Assembly (NCBI GenBank): GCA_964551445.1
Contig: CAZKCG010000002.1
Coordinates: 186,001 to 250,000, forward strand
Length of the DNA stretch: 64,000 bases
DNA from: DAOPXV01 sp964551445
GTDB taxonomy: Bacteria; Muiribacteriota; UBA9980
Direction: 5' to 3'
Below the pieces are notes generated by a model that worked only from the letters and a program-made list of their open reading frames with translations, ran no database searches and was not told where the DNA came from. Made by a program: the position numbers and the translations under genes. Numbering within the stretch: the first letter of the stretch is position 1; every line of letters starts with the position of its first letter. Shown here piece after piece: positions 51,777 through 60,137 of this stretch.

Positions 51777-53063
51777 ATGGATAATTCGTCGGAAATTTTT
51801 TCGAAGCTGCTTCAAAAGGAGATAAACCTCACTTTTGAAAAGGGCGCGTTTTATGCCGCTCTGCTTGGATTGTCATCGTCTGTTATCATTTTTATCCTTG
51901 AATATACCCGTCTTTCGCATGACTTTACGATACCCGGCCTCTGGGCCTGTCTGTGCGGAATGTACGCGCTTCTGCTGTACATCGTCGCGCGAAAGGGAAA
52001 GATAAACAGCGTCAATCAGTACCCGATAATATTGGTTTTTGTGTCGCTGCCTTCGATCATTTATATTCTCGCATATTTCGGGCTTCCGTCTAAAACCGCG
52101 ACATATATCACCGGCCCGCCGTCTTATATGTATATTTTTTTGATAATCATGACGGGTTTTTTATTCAACCGCAATCTCTCTATTTTTTCCGGCATCGTCG
52201 CTGGCGTCGAATATCTCATAATATATATTCTGGCGATGCCGTATATGTCGAAGATAATCTGTGACGACAAGATAATGCTTCAGGACTTGACGGATCCGCC
52301 CATGTATTTTTTCAAATCGATGATAATGGTTTTTTCCGGCATCGTCGTCGGAATACTTTCAGATACGGCGAAAAGACTTATAACTAAGGCGATCGAAGAA
52401 GAACACGAAAAGCAGAATATAGACCGGCTCTTCGGGCAGTATGTAAGCGGAGAAGTTAAAGACAGGATAATCGCCGAAAAAAAAGGCCTGATCGGCGAAA
52501 CTAAAAGCGTTACGATACTTTTTTCGGACATTCGGTCATTTACGACGTTAAGCGAAACACTCCCGCCGGATAAGATAGTCGAACAGCTCAACGAACACCT
52601 CGATAAAATGGTCGCCTGCATAAATTCCGAAGGCGGCGTGATAGATAAGTTCATCGGGGACGCAGTCATGGCGACATTCGGCGGGGTAATGGACCTTGAT
52701 AATTCGTGCGAGGCCGCGCTTTGTGCAGCGGTTAAAATGAGGGCCGCGTTGCGTGAACTAAACGATAAATGGCGCGCCGAGGCGCGCCCGGGCTTTGATA
52801 TCGGCATCGGCATCCACTACGGGGAAGTTTTGCAGGGGACCATCGGAAGCGCCAGCCGCAAGGATTTCACCGTTATCGGCGACGCGGTGAATACGGCTTC
52901 CAGAATAGAATCGATAACCAAGGAATATAAATTTCCGATCCTGATATCGAGCGAGGTATATAAGCGCGTTTCGGATGAATATAAAAAAATGGCCGAATCA
53001 ATAGGCGGCGTGAGCGTAAAAGGTAAAACTGAAAAGGTCGACATTTATGGCGTCAAAGCCTGA
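51777..53063 (+). CDS. Membrane-bound class III adenylate/guanylate cyclase
   Basis: I use ATG 51777 (GGAG six bases before), giving 428 residues. Six membrane helices (about 20-205) precede a linker and a catalytic domain from about 240. The metal aspartates are D251 in LFSDIRSF and D295 in IGDAVMA; FTVIGDAVNTASRIESITKE is the substrate and dimer region. It makes cyclic AMP or GMP at the inner face of the membrane. It is the third class III cyclase of the window, after those at 12785 and 17031. Own promoter. Confidence 0.92.
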   Translation: MDNSSEIFSKLLQKEINLTFEKGAFYAALLGLSSSVIIFILEYTRLSHDFTIPGLWACLCGMYALLLYIVARKGKINSVNQYPIILVFVSLPSIIYILAYFGLPSKTATYITGPPSYMYIFLIIMTGFLFNRNLSIFSGIVAGVEYLIIYILAMPYMSKIICDDKIMLQDLTDPPMYFFKSMIMVFSGIVVGILSDTAKRLITKAIEEEHEKQNIDRLFGQYVSGEVKDRIIAEKKGLIGETKSVTILFSDIRSFTTLSETLPPDKIVEQLNEHLDKMVACINSEGGVIDKFIGDAVMATFGGVMDLDNSCEAALCAAVKMRAALRELNDKWRAEARPGFDIGIGIHYGEVLQGTIGSASRKDFTVIGDAVNTASRIESITKEYKFPILISSEVYKRVSDEYKKMAESIGGVSVKGKTEKVDIYGVKA

Positions 53064-53144
53064 CAATTATTAAAAGAGCGCGGCGCATGCGTTAGAGTGC
53101 GCAAGCCGGTATCGAAAAATTGTGAGCCGGACAGAGCGATATGC

Positions 53145-53230
53145 AATAGGCCAGCCGCTGCGGGAAAGAGTTTTGAATGAAATGCACGCATGCCGCTCTG
53201 CTGAAAGAGCCGAAACGAAAGAAAAAATTT
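53145..53230 (+). repeat. Dispersed intergenic element, copy R6
   Basis: GCCGCTG (one change from ACCGCTG) at 53154-53160 and GCCGAAACGAAAG at 53209-53221, 55 bases apart. It begins about 80 bases after the cyclase stop. A GCTCT/AGAGC stem precedes the second box. Confidence 0.6.
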
Positions 53231-53410
53231 AAAAAGAGGACGATGCGGCATGTATAAAAATAAAAAAAGGTTTTTAATCATAATATCCTTAACCATGAAT
53301 TTTTCTTTACGAATAACGGAAAAGGAATGCCGCGGTATGAGCGAATTCTATTCGTTTTGCTTTTCGCGGCGGCGGTGTATGAGATATTTATGTACTTGAC
53401 GAGGCCCCGT

Positions 53411-53490
53411 GTTTAAAACATCCTTGCCGATCGATATCCCCGCATTTATTGTTTAAAACATCCTTGCCGATCGATATCCCCGCATTTATT
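53411..53490. repeat. Perfect 40-base tandem repeat, two units
   Basis: Units 53411-53450 and 53451-53490 are identical; each starts GTTTAAAACATCC and ends CATTTATT, and a third GTTT follows. Together with R6 it fills the gene-free stretch 53064-53554. No spacer variety, so not a CRISPR. Confidence 0.95.
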
Positions 53491-53554
53491 GTTTGAATAT
53501 CCGAGACGGCAGAGTTTGCGTGAATTTTCAATTTCCAGGGCAAGGAGTAAAATT

Positions 53555-54082
53555 ATGTGTTCCGGAAAAAATACGATGCTGCTGCTTCTGATATTTATCG
53601 CGCAGCTGTTTTTTATTCTCGGCGGGCGTTCAGAGGCTTCGGCGGATTTTGCAAGAAATCAGCACAGGACGCTGGTTTGCGTCGCCAATATGAAAGCCGT
53701 CGAAGGCGCGGCCGAATTATATTTTATGCAGCAGAAGCCTCCAACGGCAGCTACACTGAGCATTGAAATACTTTGTTCGGAGAAATATCTCGGCAGTATT
53801 CCTATATGCGGGTGCGAAGGCGCCTACTCCATTAAAATGGAAAATTATAATGTGCCCGGGAAAGATTTTATTTTCTGTTCCGGCCACGGCGGCCTTAAAG
53901 AGGTCCAGGCGGACATGGCCGCGGCGACCAAAAGAGCCGAGAGCGGATTTGTGTTTAAAAATATCAGAGAAACTGCCGAGGACGTTTTTTTTGCATTTCC
54001 GCCTTTGTTTATATTTCTGTTTTTCTGGGCCGCTTATTACATATACGGCAGGATCAGGAAAAAATGCCGGAATAAGCATTGA
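53555..54082 (+). CDS. Membrane-bound pseudopilin-domain protein
   Basis: ATG 53555 follows GGAG; the longer frame begins inside the tandem repeat. The 175-residue product has an N-terminal helix or signal (about 8-28), then the Cys unit TLVCVANMKAVEGAAELYF, PICGCEGAYSIKME and FIFCSGHGGLKE, and a second membrane helix near the end (PLFIFLFFWAAYYIYG). It shares the C-x-x-N-M-K ... CSxHG order with 37847 and 60138. It lies 58 bases upstream of the second adenosine deaminase. Function unknown. Confidence 0.62.
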   Translation: MCSGKNTMLLLLIFIAQLFFILGGRSEASADFARNQHRTLVCVANMKAVEGAAELYFMQQKPPTAATLSIEILCSEKYLGSIPICGCEGAYSIKMENYNVPGKDFIFCSGHGGLKEVQADMAAATKRAESGFVFKNIRETAEDVFFAFPPLFIFLFFWAAYYIYGRIRKKCRNKH

Positions 54083-54140
54083 TTAATGATAAAAGCCTGA
54101 AAAGATAATGAGAAAAAAGAACTGAGACGGGAGATGTCTT

Positions 54141-55154
54141 GTGGAACTTAAATTTCCAAAGGTAGAACTTCATTCGCACCTGGAGGGCACGATCGCGGCG
54201 GAGACGCTTATCGAAATGGCCGCGGACGGCCGGGAAAACATGCTTCCATCGTTAGACGCCAATGAATTAAAAAAAGTCATTTGCGGCCCGGGAATGCAAA
54301 AGTTCAATTCTTACATGGATATCACGCGTTCCTTCAGATACCGGCCCGATGACGTCCGGACGATAACGAAAAAAGAATTGGACCATGCGGTCGAATGCGG
54401 CGTGGTCTATGCCGAATATCGTTTCAATTTCGACGGGCCTATGCAAAAAGGTTCCGATCCGGGGCTTCTTCTGGATGTCATCAGGGAAGAAATGGAGGAG
54501 GCCAGGCGTGAAAAAGGCCTTTTAACGGATCTGATATTCGGGATCAAGCGCTGCGGCGATATAGCTATGGTTTCGAAAATGGTCGGGATCGCCTGCGAAG
54601 CTTTTAAAAAGGGCATGATCGCTGCTATCGACATGAACGGCGATGAACTTTCATATCCGATAAAAAATTTCAGGGACTGTCTTATCCCGGCTATAAAGGC
54701 CGAATGCCCCCTGACGCTGCACGCCGGCGAATGGGACGGCGCGGCGAGCGTCCGTGACGCGATAGCGTGCGGCGCGAAACGGATCGGTCACGGAGTGCGC
54801 GCGATCGAAGACGCTGAAGTTGTTCGCGAATTGATAGATAAAAAAATATGCCTTGAAATATGCCCGACCAGCAATGTTTTTACCGAGGTTTATAAAACCG
54901 CTTGCGAACATCCGGTTCGAAAATTATTCGATTCGGGCGTTTTGATTTCCATAAATTCCGACGACCACGGAGTTTTTGGTTCCGATATCGCGGGCGAATA
55001 CGCTCTTTTAGAGACGGAATATAAATTCAGCCGCGAAGAACTGGCGAAAGTTAATGAAAATGCGCTTAATTCGGCTTTTATTTCGAATGAAGAAAAAAAG
55101 CGCGTTTTTGAGATCATTCGAAATAAACTAAATGAAAACATTTTAATAAATTGA
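54141..55154 (+). CDS. Adenosine deaminase, second paralogue
   Basis: GTG 54141 behind GGGAG, 337 residues. The zinc and catalytic set is complete: H11/H13 in ELHSHLEGT, H194 and E197 in LHAGEWDG, GHGVRAIED near 216, and D274-D275 in SINSDDHGVFG. The usual Pro after the Asp pair is His here. It differs clearly from the enzyme at 17685 and may act on another nucleoside or deaminate an adenine-like base. Cytoplasmic. Element R7 follows 33 bases after its stop. Confidence 0.88.
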   Translation: MELKFPKVELHSHLEGTIAAETLIEMAADGRENMLPSLDANELKKVICGPGMQKFNSYMDITRSFRYRPDDVRTITKKELDHAVECGVVYAEYRFNFDGPMQKGSDPGLLLDVIREEMEEARREKGLLTDLIFGIKRCGDIAMVSKMVGIACEAFKKGMIAAIDMNGDELSYPIKNFRDCLIPAIKAECPLTLHAGEWDGAASVRDAIACGAKRIGHGVRAIEDAEVVRELIDKKICLEICPTSNVFTEVYKTACEHPVRKLFDSGVLISINSDDHGVFGSDIAGEYALLETEYKFSREELAKVNENALNSAFISNEEKKRVFEIIRNKLNENILIN

Positions 55155-55179
55155 GAGCGGCGACAGGAACGATAGGGTA

Positions 55180-55260
55180 TAGGCCAACCGCTGCCCAAAA
55201 GAGTTTTAAAAAGAATTAACGGATAGTTATTTGACCGAAAAAGCATGAAAAAAACAACAA
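55180..55260 (+). repeat. Dispersed intergenic element, copy R7
   Basis: ACCGCTG at 55187-55193, with GACCGAAAAAGC at 55233-55244 as second box, 46 bases on, so this copy is shorter than the standard 55-57. Confidence 0.5.
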
Positions 55261-55343
55261 GCGCCTTTGTTATTAGGTGATATCGATAGACCGCGGATGA
55301 CGATCTCCGGAAATTTACGGTCATATACAATTTTTCACGAAAG

Positions 55344-55352
55344 TGTTATAAT
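55344..55352 (+). promoter_or_regulatory. Extended -10 promoter of the LRR gene
   Basis: TGT-TATAAT at 55344-55352 without a good -35 box, 67 bases before the TTG start. Confidence 0.45.
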
Positions 55353-55418
55353 TAGTGAATGTTTATTTGAACGAATATTACTGACTTGAATACTTTAAAA
55401 TTTAATTCTGGAGGATCT

Positions 55419-56504
55419 TTGATAAATTCGACTAAATCCAATGCGTTCCGTACAGCGTGTATCGTTTCGTTTATTTTTGCGCTTTATTCGTCTATCGGCT
55501 GCGTAGGCGGCAGGGACGATGCGCTCGTCACTTCAGCGGATCATAAAGATGCCGCTGTTTTATCGGACACTTTTGATTACAAGGATAACGGCGCAAGCAT
55601 AACGATTACTAAATATAAGGCTTCAGGCGCCGTCACCGCGGTCATACCCGCCGCTATAAATGGCAGGCCGGTTAAGAATATCGGAGATAATGCGTTTTTA
55701 AATTGCGCCGGGCTGACCGGCGTTTCAATACCTGACAGCGTAACGGGCATTGGCTGGTATGCGTTTTCGGGCTGCACAGGGCTGACCGGCGTTTCGATAC
55801 CCGCCAGCGTGACCATCATCGGAGATAATGCGTTTTCGGGCTGTACCGGATTAACCGGTATTTCGATACCCGCGGGCGTTACCGATATTGAAGACAACGC
55901 GTTCTATGGCTGCTCCGGATTAAAGAGCGTCACTATTCCAAACGGCGTAACCAGCATAGAGGACAACGCGTTCTACGGCTGCAGCGGCTTGACGGGCATC
56001 ACTATTCCGGACAGCGTAACGGTCATAGACGACAATGCGTTCTACGGCTGTACCGGCTTGACGGGCGTCATTATTCCAAACGGCGTAACGGGCATAGAAG
56101 ATAACACGTTCTATGGCTGCTCCGGATTAAAGAGCGTCACTATTCCGGACAGCGTAACGAGTATAGACGACAAAGCTTTTTACGGCTGCGTAAGTCTGAC
56201 CGGCGTCTCGATACCCGCAAGCGTAACCGGTATCGGCGACAGCGCTTTCCGCTCCACCGGCCTTATTGCCGTCTCGATACCCGCAAGTGTAACGGACATT
56301 GATAACAACGCGTTTTACGGGTGCGCCGGCCTGAACTCGGCATATTTTTACGGCAACGCGCCGGCGACATTTAAGTTTGGCGTCTTTGACGAGTGCGCCC
56401 CGGGTTTCAAAATTTATTACATTGACGGCATGACAGGCTGGACGGTTCCGGCGTGGAATAGTTATACGACATTGCAATTCGTGCCCGGAACTTATGGAAT
56501 ATAA
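55419..56504 (+). CDS. BspA-type leucine-rich-repeat lipoprotein
   Basis: I choose TTG 55419, six bases after GGAGG. The 361-residue product begins with a signal segment ending SSIGC, a probable lipoprotein site. From about residue 75 to 320 some eleven 23-residue LRR_5 repeats follow, of the form GLTGVSIPDSVTxIxxxAFxGC, with the Cys before each turn almost constant. The repeats are also alike at DNA level, so copy number may vary. Such proteins sit on the cell surface and bind host or matrix proteins in BspA relatives; here the role is unknown. Confidence 0.9.
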   Translation: MINSTKSNAFRTACIVSFIFALYSSIGCVGGRDDALVTSADHKDAAVLSDTFDYKDNGASITITKYKASGAVTAVIPAAINGRPVKNIGDNAFLNCAGLTGVSIPDSVTGIGWYAFSGCTGLTGVSIPASVTIIGDNAFSGCTGLTGISIPAGVTDIEDNAFYGCSGLKSVTIPNGVTSIEDNAFYGCSGLTGITIPDSVTVIDDNAFYGCTGLTGVIIPNGVTGIEDNTFYGCSGLKSVTIPDSVTSIDDKAFYGCVSLTGVSIPASVTGIGDSAFRSTGLIAVSIPASVTDIDNNAFYGCAGLNSAYFYGNAPATFKFGVFDECAPGFKIYYIDGMTGWTVPAWNSYTTLQFVPGTYGI

Positions 56505-56564
56505 AATGTTAATGCGGGCGTTTTACCGCGATTTTTTTTGGCGGATCATCATGGGGGGAATAAA

Positions 56565-56975
56565 ATGAAAACATGTGGTATTGAAATAACAGGCAGCAAA
56601 GCCATTTTTACGATGCTGGAAAAAAGGGAACATGAAATAATCGATCTTACCGGGAAATTCACTCAGCAATCCATTTCAGATGACGAAGATTGCGCCGGTT
56701 TGAGATCTTTTTTTAATACGGTAACGGCTTATTTTGATTCGGCCGCTCCGGATAAAATAGCCGTTTTGAAAAGAAACAAGAACGGAAAATTCCGCGGAAG
56801 CCCGGAATCTTTTAAAATAGAGGCGTTGATACAATTATATTCTAAAACAGAAGTGAGATTGATTTCGCCTCATACGATAAGAAAATATTTGAAGGATAAT
56901 AATATCACCGTGACCCCGAAGTTTAAATATCAGGAAAGCTCAAATGTGCTGGCGTTATATTTATTGGATAATTGA
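56565..56975 (+). CDS. DUF3010-family protein
   Basis: ATG 56565, behind GGGGGGA, gives 136 residues. It opens KTCGIEITGSKAIFTML and ends with SPHTIRKYLKDN, with KNGKFRGSPESFKIEALIQL in between, all matching the DUF3010 layout (an RNase H-like fold by prediction, of unknown function). It follows the LRR gene by 60 bases and may be co-transcribed. Confidence 0.82.
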   Translation: MKTCGIEITGSKAIFTMLEKREHEIIDLTGKFTQQSISDDEDCAGLRSFFNTVTAYFDSAAPDKIAVLKRNKNGKFRGSPESFKIEALIQLYSKTEVRLISPHTIRKYLKDNNITVTPKFKYQESSNVLALYLLDN

Positions 56976-57022
56976 TACAGGTGAAAATGCGCTGGAAACT
57001 ATTCTGATAAAAACTATTATCT

Positions 57023-57050
57023 TTGTAATTTCGTTCTTGTGTGTTATAAT
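57023..57050 (+). promoter_or_regulatory. Promoter of the hybrid kinase gene
   Basis: TTGTAA (57023-57028), 16 bases, TATAAT (57045-57050), 90 bases before ATG 57141. Confidence 0.55.
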
Positions 57051-57140
57051 TTATAAAAGCTTTATTTAATTTTTTAAAAGCTCGGGCCGGAAACAAACTC
57101 TTTCTTGATAAAATAAAAAAATTTAAAAAATGGAAGTTCG

Positions 57141-58922
57141 ATGATTCGCACACAGCAGATAAAAACCATCCTTCTCGTTGAAGATGAAATTATTACTGCC
57201 ATGGTCACGACCCAGCTTGTTCAAAGCTTCGGCTTCGATGTGATCACCGCGGAAAGCGGCGAGATCGCTTCTGAAATGGCTTCAACCAATGAAAAGATAG
57301 ATCTCATTCTCATGGACGTCGATCTCGGCAGCGGTATCGACGGGCCCGAAACAGCCCGGCGCATACTTGCGAAACGCAATGTCCCCATTGTCTTTTTAAC
57401 CTCGCACTACGAAAAAGAATTCGTCGAAAGCGTAAAGGAAATAACCCGTTACGGCTACGTAATAAAAAATTCGGGTAATTTCGTACTTCGCTCGTCCATC
57501 GAGATGGCGCTTGAATTATTCGAAGCCAACCGTGAGATCGGGCGCGAACTTTTTGAACGCAAGCGGTCGGAGGAAAAATTGCGGTCCTCGGAAGTAAGAT
57601 ACCGCAGGCTTTTTGAAACCGCCAAGGACGGCATTCTCATTCTTGACACTGAGACCGGAATGATCGTTGACGTCAATCCTTTCCTGGTCCAGCTGCTCGG
57701 CTACTCATACGATATGTTCATGGGTAAAACAATATGGGATATAGGTTTTTTGAGGGATATAATCGAGAACAAGGATAAATTCATGCTGCTGCAGGAAAAA
57801 GAATACGTGCGCTACGAAGGCCTGCCGCTGGAAACCGCCTGCGGGCGGGTTATCGAAGTGGAATTCGTCAGCAACGTCTATGAGGCCGATCAAAAAAAGG
57901 TCATTCAGTGCAATATCAGGGATATGACGGAACATAAGCGCGTTAAGGACGAATTGAGCAGGAGCCGCGAGCAGCTCAAGATCGTGGTAACCAACCTGCA
58001 GGGAATATGCTTTTCATTTGATAATGAAGGCGTTTTCACTTTTTCCGACGGCCGCGCCCTTTCTATGCTCGGGTTGAAACCCGGCCAGGTTGTAGGAACA
58101 TCGGTATTTGATTTTTATAAGGATGAGCCGGAGGTAATCGCGGGCATAAGAACCGCCCTGTCCGGAATTACCTGGACCGGAAATACTTTTTTCAAGGGGA
58201 TCGTATTCGATAATATAATCACTCCGATCTTTGACGCCCGGCAGAAAGTCATTGGCGCGACGGGGATCGCGGCCGACATCACCGAACGCGAACACGCCGG
58301 GAAAAAGATCAACGCCCTTCTCGAGGAAAAGCAGCTTATTCTCAGGGAAGTTCATCACCGCATCAAAAACAACATGAATACGGTCGCGGGCCTTATGTAC
58401 CTTCAGATGGACACTTTGAAGGAACCGGCTGCCGTCGCGGCCCTCAAGGACGCCAGAAGCCGCGTGATAAGCATGATGGTGTTATACGACAAACTCTACC
58501 GCTCGGATGATTTCAATGAATTATCGTTCAGGGAATATATCTATCCCCTGGTGGATGAGATCGTCGGCAACTTTCCGAATAAGGCGATAGTTAAAGTTGA
58601 GAAAAACATCGATGATTTTATAATTGATTCGAAAAGATTGTCGCATCTGGGGATCATCATTAACGAGATCATCACCAATATTATGAAATATGCATTTACG
58701 GGCAGGACGGACGGAACGATAACGATATCCGCCATGGCCATTCACGACCGCGTGATCATCTCCATAAAAGACGACGGAATAGGGATCCCGGATTCGGTCG
58801 ATATATCAGCGGCGGCGGGGTTCGGCCTTCAGCTCGTGGACATGATGACGCGGCAGCTGCACGGCGTTATGAAGTTCGAGCACGGCGGCGGGACCAGGTT
58901 CATTCTGGAATTTAATTTGTGA
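57141..58922 (+). CDS. REC-PAS-PAS hybrid histidine kinase (HisKA_2/HWE type)
   Basis: The 593-residue cytoplasmic protein has no membrane helix. Residues 8-125 are a receiver domain (ILLVEDE, phospho-site D59 in LMDVDLG, T/S in FLTSHYE, K in VIKNSG). Two PAS domains follow (about 155-270 and 285-390), then the HisKA_2 dimer helix with the phospho-histidine in EVHHRIKNN (H405/H406) and an HATPase_c domain ending with NEIITNIMKYAF (N box), DDGIGIP (G1) and GFGLQLVDMM (G2). A receiver in front of a kinase suits a phosphorelay intermediate. No output gene is adjacent. Confidence 0.93.
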   Translation: MIRTQQIKTILLVEDEIITAMVTTQLVQSFGFDVITAESGEIASEMASTNEKIDLILMDVDLGSGIDGPETARRILAKRNVPIVFLTSHYEKEFVESVKEITRYGYVIKNSGNFVLRSSIEMALELFEANREIGRELFERKRSEEKLRSSEVRYRRLFETAKDGILILDTETGMIVDVNPFLVQLLGYSYDMFMGKTIWDIGFLRDIIENKDKFMLLQEKEYVRYEGLPLETACGRVIEVEFVSNVYEADQKKVIQCNIRDMTEHKRVKDELSRSREQLKIVVTNLQGICFSFDNEGVFTFSDGRALSMLGLKPGQVVGTSVFDFYKDEPEVIAGIRTALSGITWTGNTFFKGIVFDNIITPIFDARQKVIGATGIAADITEREHAGKKINALLEEKQLILREVHHRIKNNMNTVAGLMYLQMDTLKEPAAVAALKDARSRVISMMVLYDKLYRSDDFNELSFREYIYPLVDEIVGNFPNKAIVKVEKNIDDFIIDSKRLSHLGIIINEIITNIMKYAFTGRTDGTITISAMAIHDRVIISIKDDGIGIPDSVDISAAAGFGLQLVDMMTRQLHGVMKFEHGGGTRFILEFNL

Positions 58923-58949
58923 GATCACGCCCGTGATAATTAAATATGA

Positions 58950-59035
58950 GATCAAGAGGACCGCTGCCGGAAGGGTTCGCGCTGATATTGCAAGCAGGCC
59001 GCCGGCCGTTCATAGAGCCGGGACAAAAAAGTAAA
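58950..59035 (+). repeat. Dispersed intergenic element, copy R8
   Basis: ACCGCTG at 58960-58966 and GCCGGGACAAAAAAG at 59017-59031, 57 bases apart, between the kinase stop and the ankyrin gene start, overlapping the ribosome site region of the latter. Confidence 0.65.
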
Positions 59036-59047
59036 AAAGGATGATTG

Positions 59048-60064
59048 ATGAAAATTACAAATTCGGTAAATGAGCTGATCGCGAACCATAGTTACGATGA
59101 ATTGAATTTGACGCTTAATAAAGAGAATATGGATTCGGCCGGGAGAAACGATCAGACCCCTTTGATATACGCCGTTTCGCAAAACGACTCTATCGCGGCA
59201 AAAATTATCATGGAGCGTGGCGCCGACGTGAACCGCGTCGACGCCGATGGGTTTGCGGCCCTATATTACGCGATCATCAACGATAATGCCGATATAGCCG
59301 AAAATCTTCTCCGGCGCGGAGCTAACGTCAATTTAAAATTCACGCTCGATGAGGAAAAGATAAATTATCTGGTATTATCGACGATGCGCAAGAATACCGG
59401 AATGTCGAAATTATTGTTATCGCATAATATCTATATCAACTATACTTTCAGGCTGAAGCCAAATGATAGGATCTACGGTTATTTTAACGCTTTATTCATA
59501 GCCGTCGCGCAGGACGATCAGGCGCATGTCAAGCTTCTGACGGACCATAAAATAAACACCGATTACGAGTTCAAATACGGTAAATATTCAAGATTTAATA
59601 TATTCGCCTTATCGCTTCTGATGGGAAATATGGATACTATCAGGCGCATTTTCGAGCGGTCGAAAAATAAATTCAACAAAATTCAATACGCGGACCATGA
59701 CGATCCAAAACATGTGATCGAGATCGCAAATATAACGGTCCTTGAGGTACTGGCTATAGAGGGCTGCTCAAACGCCGGGGTTTATAAGTATCTTTTCGAG
59801 AACGGGGCGGATTTTAACGGAGTTTCCACCTATAAAGAAGGGGCTCAATCGATCAATTGCGGAATGTTTTTTATATATATCATTTTTCTCGCGGGCGACG
59901 GCGTTAATGAAGAACTGATAAATTTATTCATTTCTAAGGGCCTGGACCTGAAGCAGCGGTTTAAATACGAGAAGGACGGAGAAACCGCTTATAATTATAT
60001 CGAAATGGCTAATTTGCTGGGCAAATACAAGTTATGCGATCATTTACAGGCGGTCACGAAGTAA
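59048..60064 (+). CDS. Ankyrin-repeat protein
   Basis: Start ATG 59048, six bases after AAGGA. The 338-residue protein has no signal peptide. Ankyrin units are clearest at about 40-115, for example TPLIYAVSQNDSIAAKIIME with RGADVNRVDADGFAALYYAI, and then degenerate towards the C-terminus (LFIAVAQDDQAHVKLLTDHK, YKYLFENGADFNG). It is a protein-contact scaffold of the cytoplasm. It lies directly before a run of three secreted proteins but is separated from them by 73 bases. Confidence 0.85.
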   Translation: MKITNSVNELIANHSYDELNLTLNKENMDSAGRNDQTPLIYAVSQNDSIAAKIIMERGADVNRVDADGFAALYYAIINDNADIAENLLRRGANVNLKFTLDEEKINYLVLSTMRKNTGMSKLLLSHNIYINYTFRLKPNDRIYGYFNALFIAVAQDDQAHVKLLTDHKINTDYEFKYGKYSRFNIFALSLLMGNMDTIRRIFERSKNKFNKIQYADHDDPKHVIEIANITVLEVLAIEGCSNAGVYKYLFENGADFNGVSTYKEGAQSINCGMFFIYIIFLAGDGVNEELINLFISKGLDLKQRFKYEKDGETAYNYIEMANLLGKYKLCDHLQAVTK

Positions 60065-60137
60065 CTCGGCGGCCTGAAATTTTTCCGGAAGTTATGGGAC
60101 AAATTTAAAAAGAACTTTCAATACGGGAGAGATGAAA

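Noticed and set aside
53411..53490. A short CRISPR array
   Set aside because: The two units are identical along all 40 bases, with no variable spacers and no cas genes.
6241..59035. Cyclic-di-GMP (GEMM), cobalamin, TPP, fluoride or ZTP riboswitches for the dispersed element
   Set aside because: None of the conserved cores of these classes is present, and the downstream genes share no pathway.
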